Of a DNA stretch of 64,000 nucleotides, positions 44,488 through 52,943 are shown one piece after another. Within the stretch, counting starts at the first letter, position 1. Every line of letters starts with the position of its first letter. Below the pieces are notes generated by a model. It was not told the DNA's origin. It saw only the letters and a program-made list of their open reading frames with translations, and did not search any database. Where the stretch lies: NCBI GenBank assembly GCA_026398535.1, contig JAPLSQ010000009.1, positions 1 through 64,000 on the forward strand, written 5' to 3'. The DNA is from Candidatus Sumerlaeota bacterium. Its GTDB lineage: Bacteria > Sumerlaeota > Sumerlaeia > Sumerlaeales > Sumerlaeaceae. A program made the translations under genes and the position numbers.

Positions 44488-45048
44488 TTGTCTGAATATC
44501 GGGAGCTTGCCGCCACGATCACCGCCGAAGTGCATGCGGTTCTGGACAAGGTGGATTCAGTGGAAGTCGACCGGCTGGTCGATGAACTGTCTGGCGCGCG
44601 TCGGGTGTTCATTTTCGCGGTGGGCAGGGTGATGCTTGCCTTGGAGTGCCTGGGCAAACGCCTCGGTCACCTTCAGATCGACTGTCAGATCGTCGGCGCG
44701 GTCACTGAAAAGCCGATCGGCCCGGAAGATCTGCTGCTCATCGCCAGTGGGTCGGGAGAGAGCAAACTGCCGGCTGAAATCACTCGCATCGCCAAAGCGA
44801 AGAGTGCGCGCATCGGGCTGATTACCGCCGCCGATGACTCGACGATTAAACGCCTTAGTGATTTCAGCCTGAGAATGCCGTGTTCAACCAAAACGGACCC
44901 TTCGTGCGGGATTCGCTCGATTCAGTCGATGAGCACGTTGTTTGATCAATGTCTGCATCTGTTGGGCGATGTCATCGCCATCAAGCTACAGGAACGCAGG
45001 GGACTGAGCAACGAAGAGTTGTGGAAGTATCACGCAAATCTGGAATAG
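44488..45048 (+). CDS. SIS-domain 6-phospho-3-hexuloisomerase-like protein
   Basis: 186 residues, the normal size for PHI/HxlB proteins. The start is TTG at 44488 with AGGAG seven bases upstream. SIS features are visible: ARRVFIFAVGRVMLALECLG, LLLIASGSGESKLPAEITRI, ARIGLITAADDSTI. Typical members interconvert hexulose-6-phosphate and fructose-6-phosphate. No hexulose phosphate synthase partner is present, so here it may serve a polyol-derived ketose phosphate. A terminator follows directly. Confidence 0.85.
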   Translation: MSEYRELAATITAEVHAVLDKVDSVEVDRLVDELSGARRVFIFAVGRVMLALECLGKRLGHLQIDCQIVGAVTEKPIGPEDLLLIASGSGESKLPAEITRIAKAKSARIGLITAADDSTIKRLSDFSLRMPCSTKTDPSCGIRSIQSMSTLFDQCLHLLGDVIAIKLQERRGLSNEELWKYHANLE

Positions 45049-45049
45049 C

Positions 45050-45076
45050 ACCAGACGGCTGGCGTGTCTGGTTTTG
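45050..45076 (+). terminator. Rho-independent terminator after the polyol operon
   Basis: ACCAGAC and GTCTGGT form a 7-bp stem with a nine-base loop, followed by TTTT. It starts two bases after the stop of the SIS-domain gene. Confidence 0.65.
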
Positions 45077-45319
45077 AGTCAAGCATTCCCGGTTGTCTCC
45101 GCAATGATGTCGTATCTGCTGTAACAGCGAATAGTAGAAAGTCTTATTTATGAAGCAGGAGCGACAGACGTCTATCGCCCCGGAGTGTGTCCGGTCAAGA
45201 AGAACGGGACGGTCACGCCCCGCGTCCTCGGTTGACTTGGGTGCTTTGGGCTTCACGGTTGTGGCCAGTTCTTTCCAACGACCCCCCGAATACCATCAAT
45301 CGGACCAGAGGACATTGCC

Positions 45320-45523
45320 GTGATCATTCATTCTTCCATCGCCATGGTCGCGCTCGCGGCCATCCTGATTCCATCCCTACCGGGTTGTGCCGTGGCAGAG
45401 ACCTCGCTGACCGCCGCCATGGCCCAGCGCGTCGAGGCAGACCGCAAGGCGCAGAAGGTCTCCAAAGTGGCAGCCGATGGTTGGGACGGCGCCGTTTCAG
45501 TCCCTCGCTCCGCCCCCCTGTAG
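45320..45523 (+). CDS. Small exported protein, possibly a truncated gene
   Basis: 67 residues from GTG at 45320, with AGAGGA seven bases upstream. The first 27 residues form a signal peptide (SSIAMVALAAILIPSLPGCA), perhaps a lipoprotein. What remains is a short stretch, LTAAMAQRVEADRKAQ onward, that stops abruptly. It may be the 5' part of a lost gene. The gap 45049-45603 around it (555 bases) holds the terminator at 45050 and nothing else recognisable. Confidence 0.4.
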   Translation: MIIHSSIAMVALAAILIPSLPGCAVAETSLTAAMAQRVEADRKAQKVSKVAADGWDGAVSVPRSAPL

Positions 45524-45603
45524 GATCACACACGACGCAAGGGAAATGTGACGATGAAATCCGCGCGCGGCTTCTGATGCTCGCCGCGACCCTCCTCTTA
45601 GAG

Positions 45604-46839
45604 CTACCGAATATCCTTCAGTCCTGCGGCCAGAATCGCACGGATTTCGAACCGATGCCCCTTGCTGGCCGGGGCTTTCTCTTTCAAGAGCGTAATCTGA
45701 ATCTGGTGACGTCCGGGCGTCAAGTCATGCCCAATGGATCGAAAGGCGGTATAGCCGCCCCATGACATGGGGAACCAGGCATCCAATTTTTCCGGCGCGC
45801 CCCCATCCACCCGCACTTCGGCCATGCACAAGTCTGCCTTCTGGGAGTAATAGAGCATCGTGAGCGCGGCGCCTTCGACCTCCAACTCCATCGTCGAGCC
45901 GGGTTTGTCGGCCACCCAGCATTTGCCAAACGTTTTGGGCGGGGGCGTGGGATCACTCACCTGCCATCCCTGATTCCGAGCCGGTTTCAAGTTGGCGCCA
46001 TCCCACCAGGCCGTGCGCGCATAGATGTCGCTGATCAGCGGCTTGGGCAAGGGCTTGATCGCCGGGAGATTTTTAGCTTCAAAGAGGTGCGCCAGCGTCT
46101 GTTTCAGATATCCCGTGACGAACTCCGCCAGGTACTGATGCCCCAAGTCGTTGGGATGCACATGGTCCCCCGCGATATCGGACCACTTTATGCGTCCAGC
46201 CTGTATTTCCGGCCAGAGGGCGTCGCGATAACTGATGATCGGCAGCCCGTAGTAACGCCCAATGAGGTCATGGAAAGGCTGCGTATTCATTCCATCCTGA
46301 TGCATGGTGCAAAGCATCAGTGCAGCGGGTTGGTTGGGGAGAGCCAAAATCTGGCGCACCAGTCCTTCCATTGTTTCCATGGCGCCGGATGTGCAATTGT
46401 CGTTGACCGCAAACTCGATGACCACGAAATCGGGTTTATGGCAGAGCAGATCGCGCTGGACGCGATGGGCGCCGATGTTGGAGCCGGTGGCGCCCAGCCC
46501 GGCATTGACGAAAGTGAGTTTGCTCTTTGGGAAGGTGGCAGTCCACCAGGCGGCAACGCGGTTAGCCCATCGTTTGTCCACACTGCTGGCCACCCCTCCC
46601 TCAGTGATCGAGCCCCCGACCACGCCCAGGGTTAGGGGCTCGCCCCGCAGCGCCTTTTCCATGACGCGATCCAGACGGGCTGTGTCACCCGGGTAAGCGA
46701 CCGAACGCACGATGAGCTCGCTTGTCGCCACTGGGGAGGTTCCACTTGTGAGCTCCGTGCAATTTCCTGCCATGGCGGTGGCAAGGATCAGAAGTGCCCA
46801 GACATAGGAAAGAAAAAAAACAGCACGATGACGCGTCAT
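45604..46839 (-). CDS. Secreted SGNH/GDSL hydrolase
   Basis: 411 residues with a signal peptide (VFFLSYVWALLILATAMAGN). The SGNH blocks are complete: GGSITEGG (nucleophile Ser), NAGLGATGSN (Gly), VIEFAVNDN (Asn), and GDHVHPND (Asp and His). A C-terminal beta domain (about 290-411) follows. Such enzymes remove acetyl or other acyl groups from polysaccharides. In the island it lies next to the GH42 gene on the same strand (62 bases apart), so both probably act on one acylated glycan. Confidence 0.85.
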   Translation of the reverse strand: MTRHRAVFFLSYVWALLILATAMAGNCTELTSGTSPVATSELIVRSVAYPGDTARLDRVMEKALRGEPLTLGVVGGSITEGGVASSVDKRWANRVAAWWTATFPKSKLTFVNAGLGATGSNIGAHRVQRDLLCHKPDFVVIEFAVNDNCTSGAMETMEGLVRQILALPNQPAALMLCTMHQDGMNTQPFHDLIGRYYGLPIISYRDALWPEIQAGRIKWSDIAGDHVHPNDLGHQYLAEFVTGYLKQTLAHLFEAKNLPAIKPLPKPLISDIYARTAWWDGANLKPARNQGWQVSDPTPPPKTFGKCWVADKPGSTMELEVEGAALTMLYYSQKADLCMAEVRVDGGAPEKLDAWFPMSWGGYTAFRSIGHDLTPGRHQIQITLLKEKAPASKGHRFEIRAILAAGLKDIR

Positions 46840-46901
46840 GATTCGAACCCTTTCTGGAGGATCTATCCTTCATTCATAACCGTGTGAATTTCCTCCTCCG
46901 A

Positions 46902-49154
46902 TCAAGACGGGGGGAAGTAGATCACGGCAGCCCCGAGGGGGGCGAGAGTCCCTTTGACTTTACCTTTTCCGGCGGACTTCCACGTCGGCTGGTCCGGAGA
47001 GAGCAACTCACGCGGTTGAGAGGCCCGGTCGAAGGTCAGTTTGAAGGAGGCTTTCTCGCTGCGGTGCTCGTTGACGAGGACGAACAGATCTCCTTCGGAA
47101 CTGGAAAGACGGCGGATGATGATCTGGCCTTTGGATGTGTCCAACTTCCAGGGCGCTTTTGGCATGTAAGGCCGGATTAGATCCGCCACGGCCTGATAGC
47201 GTTCGGGGGGCGTATTGGCTGGACGGCAGGTCAGGCCGAGTAGCGTTCCGGTCCAGATGGCTTGGCCCTTGCCGAATTGATTGACCGTGACCACGGGCCG
47301 GCCCTTCTTGTCACGATAAAGGACGCGGGCGGTCGTGGGCCGGACGGGTTGAAGGTACTTGGCCGCGACCAAGGCCGTAGGGGTCTGGTCTTCGGCGCCG
47401 AAATAGGGGAGGTACTGTTCGGGCAGCCGGCTGGTCGTGTAGCGGTCAAAGAATTCAGACTTATCCGTTCGATCGACATCCATCCATCCCGTCCCGACAA
47501 CTTCGGCGGCGGACGCCTTGATACCGAACACTTCCTGGAGGCCGGCGCCCGGCTGTTCCTTAAAAGGAGCGTGTTCCGGCGGCGTGAAGGCCGTCATGCT
47601 GTCGGCGATGATGGTTCCGCCCTGGGCGACAAACTCTTTAATAGCCTTGGCCACCGAGTCGCGGATGCACATCGAAAAGGGGAGGTAAACCACGGAATAC
47701 TTTTTGAGCGTGCCATCCACAAGGCCGATCTCGTCGATATAATCGCAGCCCATGCCTTCCTCGCGCAGGGCCTTGAAAAAGCCGTATTGATTTTTAGCGT
47801 ACCATTCCGACATCAGGAAATATTGCGAGCGGCGGTGCAGATAAATCGCTGCGTCGATCGAGTCAAGCATGGCCACATGGGTGTCGGCCGGCCACATGCC
47901 GTAAAGGAGGTCATTGTTTTTCCTGATCATGGCGCCAACCTTGGCCATGGCCTCAGAGCGGTCGCTGGGGCTGCCGTCCAGTTCGCGCAGGCTCCAGGCT
48001 CCCGCGTTTGGCCCCTCCCTCAACGGATTCCAAAGCCAGAAGAGATAACCCTTGGATCCCTCGCCCAAGTGGGCCAGACAGGTTCCGACCATTTCCTCCG
48101 CCGTGGGCGTATATATGCGGAAACTTTCGCCAAGTTCCTGGCCCGCGAGAAATTCTCCAGTGTAGGTGACACCGCGTTCGCGCGCGGAATTGTAGCACTT
48201 GCGCACGTTGGCCGCCTGAGCCGGCAGCACGTCGGCCGGCATGTCTGCCATTTCCAAGTGCCACATGGTCTCCATCTGCATGCTGGGCACGTCCACCGTG
48301 TCCGCCAGCCACCACATGCTTCGGCCGTTCTCCACCACTTGGTTGTGCAGGATGTCGGGCGGCGTGGAACTGACCGGGTGGACGGGGTCGGATTCGCGGA
48401 CCATGTTGGTAATCCACAGGTTCTGTTCGGCTACGGCATAGCAGGTAAAGGTCAGCCAGTCGTTATAGGCCTGATAGTTGTTCCAGGCTCCCTTGCCCGG
48501 GTCGTTGGTGGCATAAGCGGTGGCAAAGGAGGGCATGCCGGTCAGGCGACGGAATTCATCTTCCGAGGTGTAGCGCGTCTTGAGCCAATTCCGGTAAAGG
48601 GCCAGCGTACTCGTGGTCGGCTCAACCTTCCAGCCGCGCGAGGGCTCGATGTCCATCGTCCACATCAACAGGGCTGGCTCGTTCCTGAAGTGGGCCACTA
48701 TTTTCTGAATGTGCTCTTTATAGGTCTGGCGCACGGCGGGGTCGTCGGATTTGCCATTGACCCAGCCGGGGATCTGGGGAAAGGCCGGCGTAATCTTTAT
48801 CTTGTATTGTTCCGCCGCCTTGAAACAAACATCGTATTTGGTGAAATCCAGTGGGGTTCCGGGAGGCATGGTCCAAAGGGCCAGGCGGACAAAATTGATA
48901 TTGTCCTCTTCGGCCATTTTACGGAAATCTTCCCGGATGGATTCCGGCGTTGAATCCGGATTGATCCAGTATTGCGTTCCGTGCAGGTAACCGGGTTTAA
49001 GGTTAAGAAATGATTTGAGCCGCTCCGGCTGCCCGGGAATCATCCGATCTTTGAGGGGCCTTTGATCTTCCTGGGCCGCCAAGGCTTTGTCTGTCGGGAC
49101 CGCTGCGCAACAAAACCCGCAGAGGACAAGTGCAATGATAAATCGCAATGACAT
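46902..49154 (-). CDS. Secreted GH42-family glycosidase (copy 2, island)
   Basis: 750 residues from the ATG at 49154, which has AAGGAG ten bases upstream; a longer frame is less likely. The signal peptide is MSLRFIIALVLCGFCCAAV. It is a close paralogue of 32463-34760, with MWTMDIEPSRGW (acid/base Glu), TYTGEFLAGQELGES (likely nucleophile Glu) and a GATase-like domain (YSVVYLPFSMCIRDSVAKAI). It ends at the island side of the transposase remnant. Because a similar gene is in module 2, it may have come from a relative with the same glycan diet. Confidence 0.86.
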   Translation of the reverse strand: MSLRFIIALVLCGFCCAAVPTDKALAAQEDQRPLKDRMIPGQPERLKSFLNLKPGYLHGTQYWINPDSTPESIREDFRKMAEEDNINFVRLALWTMPPGTPLDFTKYDVCFKAAEQYKIKITPAFPQIPGWVNGKSDDPAVRQTYKEHIQKIVAHFRNEPALLMWTMDIEPSRGWKVEPTTSTLALYRNWLKTRYTSEDEFRRLTGMPSFATAYATNDPGKGAWNNYQAYNDWLTFTCYAVAEQNLWITNMVRESDPVHPVSSTPPDILHNQVVENGRSMWWLADTVDVPSMQMETMWHLEMADMPADVLPAQAANVRKCYNSARERGVTYTGEFLAGQELGESFRIYTPTAEEMVGTCLAHLGEGSKGYLFWLWNPLREGPNAGAWSLRELDGSPSDRSEAMAKVGAMIRKNNDLLYGMWPADTHVAMLDSIDAAIYLHRRSQYFLMSEWYAKNQYGFFKALREEGMGCDYIDEIGLVDGTLKKYSVVYLPFSMCIRDSVAKAIKEFVAQGGTIIADSMTAFTPPEHAPFKEQPGAGLQEVFGIKASAAEVVGTGWMDVDRTDKSEFFDRYTTSRLPEQYLPYFGAEDQTPTALVAAKYLQPVRPTTARVLYRDKKGRPVVTVNQFGKGQAIWTGTLLGLTCRPANTPPERYQAVADLIRPYMPKAPWKLDTSKGQIIIRRLSSSEGDLFVLVNEHRSEKASFKLTFDRASQPRELLSPDQPTWKSAGKGKVKGTLAPLGAAVIYFPPS

Positions 49155-49359
49155 AATGAAATGACTCCTTCTATGGAATGGCACTAACCCTGAAACAAGC
49201 GCATAAAAAGCTGCTCATACTAAATAATACTCGAGAGCCGCTGCGCGAGCGGGTGAGCTTTGAAATTGAACGTCACAAAGTTAACCCGACTTTCACAACT
49301 GGGGGTAATGGGCAATGGTAACCCCAGTGTTTACAGTATGAATTTTCAAAAAGTCTGCA

Positions 49360-49781
49360 CTACATGACCACTTTATCCGTGGAGTAGATTTTCGGTGGAG
49401 GTTGAGGGGGAAGCTGCAGTTTGAGCTGTGCCAGCACAACAGCGACGTCGTGGTCAGGCTGTGTGTAGCGGCTCAGGACGATGTGGCGTCCGTCGGTTGT
49501 GGGCAGATGCACGTCAATCATCTGGATCGAGCAGAGCTTGTTGATGATCGCGCCGGGCGTGAGTTCTGCGGCGATGTTGTGTGCCTGGTTGCGCAGCGTG
49601 ACGTGAAGGCAGTATGCGAGGAAGCTGATGAAGATGTGCGCTTCGATGCGATTGTCGCGCTGATGCCAGACGGTCGGAATTCCGCGATGCATCAACCACG
49701 TACGGCCAGCCTTTCCATACTTTTTCGATGCTCTTGAGAAAGTCCTTGAGCGTCGCATGGTCGCTTGTGTTGCCTTGAAGA
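49360..49781 (-). pseudogene. IS1634-like transposase remnant (frameshift and internal deletion)
   Basis: The C-terminal part reads NRIEAHIFISFLAYCLHVTL, then IQMIDVHLPTTDGRHIVLSR YTQ, typical of the end of IS1634-type transposases. Further upstream on the minus strand VLQGNTSDHATLKDFLKSIE is in another frame, and KYGKAGRTWLMHRGIPT is joined directly to the C-terminal part, so a frameshift and a large deletion have inactivated it. It marks the right border of the island. The gap 49155-49359 to the GH42 gene shows nothing certain. Confidence 0.72.
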
Positions 49782-49837
49782 ACCTCATCAGACTCGGTCA
49801 TACCCGCATTGCCTGCTTGGGCGGACCAGCCAACTTC
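49782..49837. repeat. 56-bp copy of LacI gene 2 sequence (rearrangement scar)
   Basis: This stretch matches 40450-40505, inside LacI gene 2, with one mismatch in 56 bases. It is joined directly to the right 28-base repeat, which in the left copy lies about 550 bases further on. It is not part of a functional gene here. Confidence 0.85.
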
Positions 49838-49864
49838 CCGCGAACTCGGCAGCATCCTGAGCGC
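49837..49864. repeat. Right copy of 28-bp direct repeat flanking the island
   Basis: Identical to 41056-41083 in sequence and orientation, and joined on its left to the LacI-derived 56-base piece. The following bases differ from those after the left copy. Confidence 0.85.
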
Positions 49865-49906
49865 AAACAGACAACGCGCTGAAAAACACCCGACATTGAT
49901 TGTTAC

Positions 49907-51979
49907 TCAATGTTCTGTCTTGGGGAACTCGGAGGCATATGCTTGGATTCGCGGGTTGGCCTCTCCTGGCATTTTTTCAGCAAGCGTGAGATATTGCTTA
50001 GCCTTCGCTTCATTTTTCATCAGGGAATGATAAGCAGCCAGCACTCGGGCGAGAAGAGGATCGGGCTTTTTCTTTTGAAGAATTTCAACGAGTTCAGCCT
50101 CATTCATATAGGACTGCCGCAGTTTTACTTTTGCCGGTGATTCCTTGAGACTCGGCGGCAACGTGAGCAGTGACAGGTATTGTGCCGCACATTTCTCGCT
50201 CGTGTATGGCTCGCTGTTGGCTATGGCTGACGTGAAATACAGATGCGCGCGCGCGATGTCGTTGGCTTTCAGGGCCGAGGCGCCGCCGAAATATGAAATT
50301 GGCAACGCCTGTTGTGAGCGCGCTCCCGCCATCTGCCACCGCTCCACTGCTGTATTCTCTACAGTGTCGGCGCGCGACTCCATTTCGGACAACATATGGC
50401 TGTAACGCCGGGCTGCAGCCTCATTGTTAATGCTCAAGGGTGGACGCTTGAAGAGAGCGGACATCATGTTCACAACACGGTAGCGCTCAAGATTGTTATA
50501 CCCCAACTCTTCCGCCATTTGCTGCCAATCAGGGAGTGCGGATGTAAGGGACGGGTCGACAGGCAACAAACTGTTGCGCACAATGACGTCGAAAACAGTT
50601 TGAGCGATGAGCGCCTGACCATGGAGATTCGGATGCAGGTGATCGTCGAAAAGATCCCAGCCCGGCGCATTGCCTGAAACTGAAGCAAAAGCACTTTCAC
50701 AATCGGCAAGAAGAGCGTTTTCTATCTGCGCGGCTTGCCGGACAGCCATGTTCAGCGGACGGCTCGCCCGCCATGGCATCGTATCAAGGTCGCGCCCCAG
50801 GCGGTATTGCTCGACAGCGCCGGAGGTCTCCCCCGCCGTATCCAGCGCGCGCGCATATGCGTAATGAGCGGCCGCGTGGCGCGGGGCATCACGCACAAGT
50901 TGCTCGAGAATTGCGCACGCGTCGCGGCTGGAACTCGTGATCATATCTTTGGCCGCAGCAAATTCTGTTTCCCATTTCCTCTGCCGTTCCACAGAAAGGT
51001 CTTTCCCCCATGACGCGACGGGCGCAAAATCACGCTCGTTACTGGCAACTGTGCAAAGAACAACGGGCACGGTGTTCCGGTGCGCTTCGCGCGCAATGGC
51101 GCGCAAGTTTGTGCTCAAACTGCGGCCGGCCGCGGCGCAAAGAGGCCCTTGCGGCTCGATGCTCCGCGAGGCCGCCATAATCTCAATGAGTTGCTCCGGC
51201 ATGCCGGACGAGTGCATGCTCACAAGGCGCTGCATCACGAAGATCATCCCTTGGACAATGGCGGATTGCCGGGCCAGGTACGCGAATTTCATGGCCTGTT
51301 CGCCCAGCCCCGCCGACTGGGTGGATGCCATCCCGAAAGCGCCAAAATATTCGTTGTGGCCTGCATACGCCACCACAAGATCAGGTTGGCATTTGTTTAT
51401 GGCTTCAATGGCGAGAATCCTGATCGGAAAACTTGCCACCGCGGTCACGCCGAGGTTGATCACTTCGACCTTCCGGCTTGGCATGACATGTCGAAGCATG
51501 GATTGAAGAAAAGCGCATGAGGTCAGATTTCGCGGATAAGGAAATCCCTCGATTGTCGACTCCCCGAAAAAAAGCACCCTGACAGTGCCGGGAGGTTTGG
51601 GCAGGATGAATTTTTCCTCGTGAACACTGCCGGATTGGAGGTTTTCCGCATGTGACGGGCGGGCAAAAAAGATTGATACGGCTGACGGATTGACTCCCGC
51701 AATCATGGCCTGCCTGATTTCAGCGGGGGCATTCGCGCGAACAAGCAACGGAGAAATGAACGGGCGGACACCCCCAAATCCCGCCAACCGCAAGCCCAGC
51801 TCCGTCAATCCAATTAGCACAAATGAAAAAAGAACAAGCATCACCTTGTGCCTCCATGCCGCTTGCATGCGCGCACAAGGCGGCAGATTGGGCTGGCGGC
51901 ACTGCTTCACAGAGCGCGGCTGATCACCGGATTTGTTCCCAACCACAAAGTGATTTGTCTTCTTTTTAGTTCGCGGCAT
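49907..51979 (-). CDS. Membrane-anchored SGNH hydrolase with TPR-like regions
   Basis: 690 residues from the longest start. One membrane helix is at about 46-66 (MLVLFSFVLIGLTELGLRLA). SGNH blocks are seen: FFGESTIEGFP (Ser), INLGVTAVASFP (Gly), AYAGHNEYFG (Asn), and DDHLHPNLHG (Asp/His). Between the third and last blocks and after the last are alpha-helical stretches with TPR-like character (AHYAYARALDTAGETSGAVE; AHLYFTSAIANSEPY). An internal ATG at 51841 has a GGAGG nine bases upstream and may be the real start. The active site faces the periplasm. Function could be acyl transfer or removal on a surface glycan. Confidence 0.75.
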   Translation of the reverse strand: MPRTKKKTNHFVVGNKSGDQPRSVKQCRQPNLPPCARMQAAWRHKVMLVLFSFVLIGLTELGLRLAGFGGVRPFISPLLVRANAPAEIRQAMIAGVNPSAVSIFFARPSHAENLQSGSVHEEKFILPKPPGTVRVLFFGESTIEGFPYPRNLTSCAFLQSMLRHVMPSRKVEVINLGVTAVASFPIRILAIEAINKCQPDLVVAYAGHNEYFGAFGMASTQSAGLGEQAMKFAYLARQSAIVQGMIFVMQRLVSMHSSGMPEQLIEIMAASRSIEPQGPLCAAAGRSLSTNLRAIAREAHRNTVPVVLCTVASNERDFAPVASWGKDLSVERQRKWETEFAAAKDMITSSSRDACAILEQLVRDAPRHAAAHYAYARALDTAGETSGAVEQYRLGRDLDTMPWRASRPLNMAVRQAAQIENALLADCESAFASVSGNAPGWDLFDDHLHPNLHGQALIAQTVFDVIVRNSLLPVDPSLTSALPDWQQMAEELGYNNLERYRVVNMMSALFKRPPLSINNEAAARRYSHMLSEMESRADTVENTAVERWQMAGARSQQALPISYFGGASALKANDIARAHLYFTSAIANSEPYTSEKCAAQYLSLLTLPPSLKESPAKVKLRQSYMNEAELVEILQKKKPDPLLARVLAAYHSLMKNEAKAKQYLTLAEKMPGEANPRIQAYASEFPKTEH

Positions 51980-52062
51980 CAGTGATACAGTCGCATCAAA
52001 TAGTAGTATCTATATGGTCAATGTTTTGTGCTTGCTATTTATTGTTCATGGAGCAACGAATC

Positions 52063-52848
52063 ATGGACATGACAGACAATTCCGCCGATGATCCTGCCCC
52101 GCTTGTATTTCAGAAAAGTGAGAGGATATATCTCGACCATCAGTCGCCCATCCCGTTATACCACCAGCTTGAGAAAGTGATCCTGGACCGTATTTCCCAG
52201 GATGACATGTTGCATCGCATGATGCCGCCGGAATCCGATCTCGTCGAAATTTTCGGGGTCAGCAAAATAACCGTGAAAAAGTCCCTCGAGGCGCTTGTCA
52301 AACAGGGGTTGATGGAAAGAAAGCGCGGGTTTGGAACGCGTGTGCTGCGCCAGAAAATCACCGAGGATCTGGCCAAACTGAAAAGTTACACGGAAGAGAT
52401 GGCCGAAAAACACCTGACGACAAGCACGCAAGTCCTCAAGGTCGTCGTCACTTATCCGGGCGCTGAAACACGCATCAAGTTGAAAATGAAAGAGAACGAG
52501 AAAGTGCTCAGCGTGAGCCGGTTGCGCGGCACCAGTGAAGCCTTCCCGATTGTCTATCTGCACTCGGATATTCCCGTCAGCTTCGGCATCAGCCCCAAAG
52601 AGGATTTCAACGGCTCGCTCTACAAACTGATCGAGGAAAAATACCGCATACCCATTATCTACGCCCACCAAGTCATCGAAGCCGCAAAAGCACACGCGGA
52701 GGAAGCGCGGGTGTTACTCATGGAAAAAGGCGGTTGTGTGCTGGTGATGGAGCGCCTGACATACACCATGCGGGAACGCCCGGTTGAACTGGTGCGGGCG
52801 GTCTATAACCCCGACCTTTACAAATATTCCATTCGTCTCAAAAGGTAA
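52063..52848 (+). CDS. GntR-family regulator with UTRA sensor domain
   Basis: 261 residues from the ATG at 52063, which has GGAG nine bases upstream. The winged helix is in residues about 25-95 (IPLYHQLEKVILDRISQDDM, then ESDLVEIFGVSKITVKKSLE, LMERKRGFGTRVL). A UTRA ligand-binding domain follows (VLSVSRLRGTSEAFPIVYLH). UTRA regulators of the HutC type respond to sugar phosphates or amino-acid derivatives. It is divergent from the SGNH gene and convergent with the ABC permease gene. Its target is not clear. Confidence 0.88.
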   Translation: MDMTDNSADDPAPLVFQKSERIYLDHQSPIPLYHQLEKVILDRISQDDMLHRMMPPESDLVEIFGVSKITVKKSLEALVKQGLMERKRGFGTRVLRQKITEDLAKLKSYTEEMAEKHLTTSTQVLKVVVTYPGAETRIKLKMKENEKVLSVSRLRGTSEAFPIVYLHSDIPVSFGISPKEDFNGSLYKLIEEKYRIPIIYAHQVIEAAKAHAEEARVLLMEKGGCVLVMERLTYTMRERPVELVRAVYNPDLYKYSIRLKR

Positions 52849-52943
52849 GCCGGCCCTTCAGCCACCACGGGCATTGTTCTGCTTGATTACTCATTCGGTT
52901 GGAAGATCACCCGATGCGAGACGCCCCGTGTCCGCCTGTTGTG

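Noticed and set aside
47262-48953. 563-codon open frame on the plus strand inside the GH42 gene of the island
   Set aside because: It is antisense to a well-supported GH42 coding sequence with signal peptide and catalytic motifs; its own product shows no domain and has a composition typical of a reverse-frame shadow.
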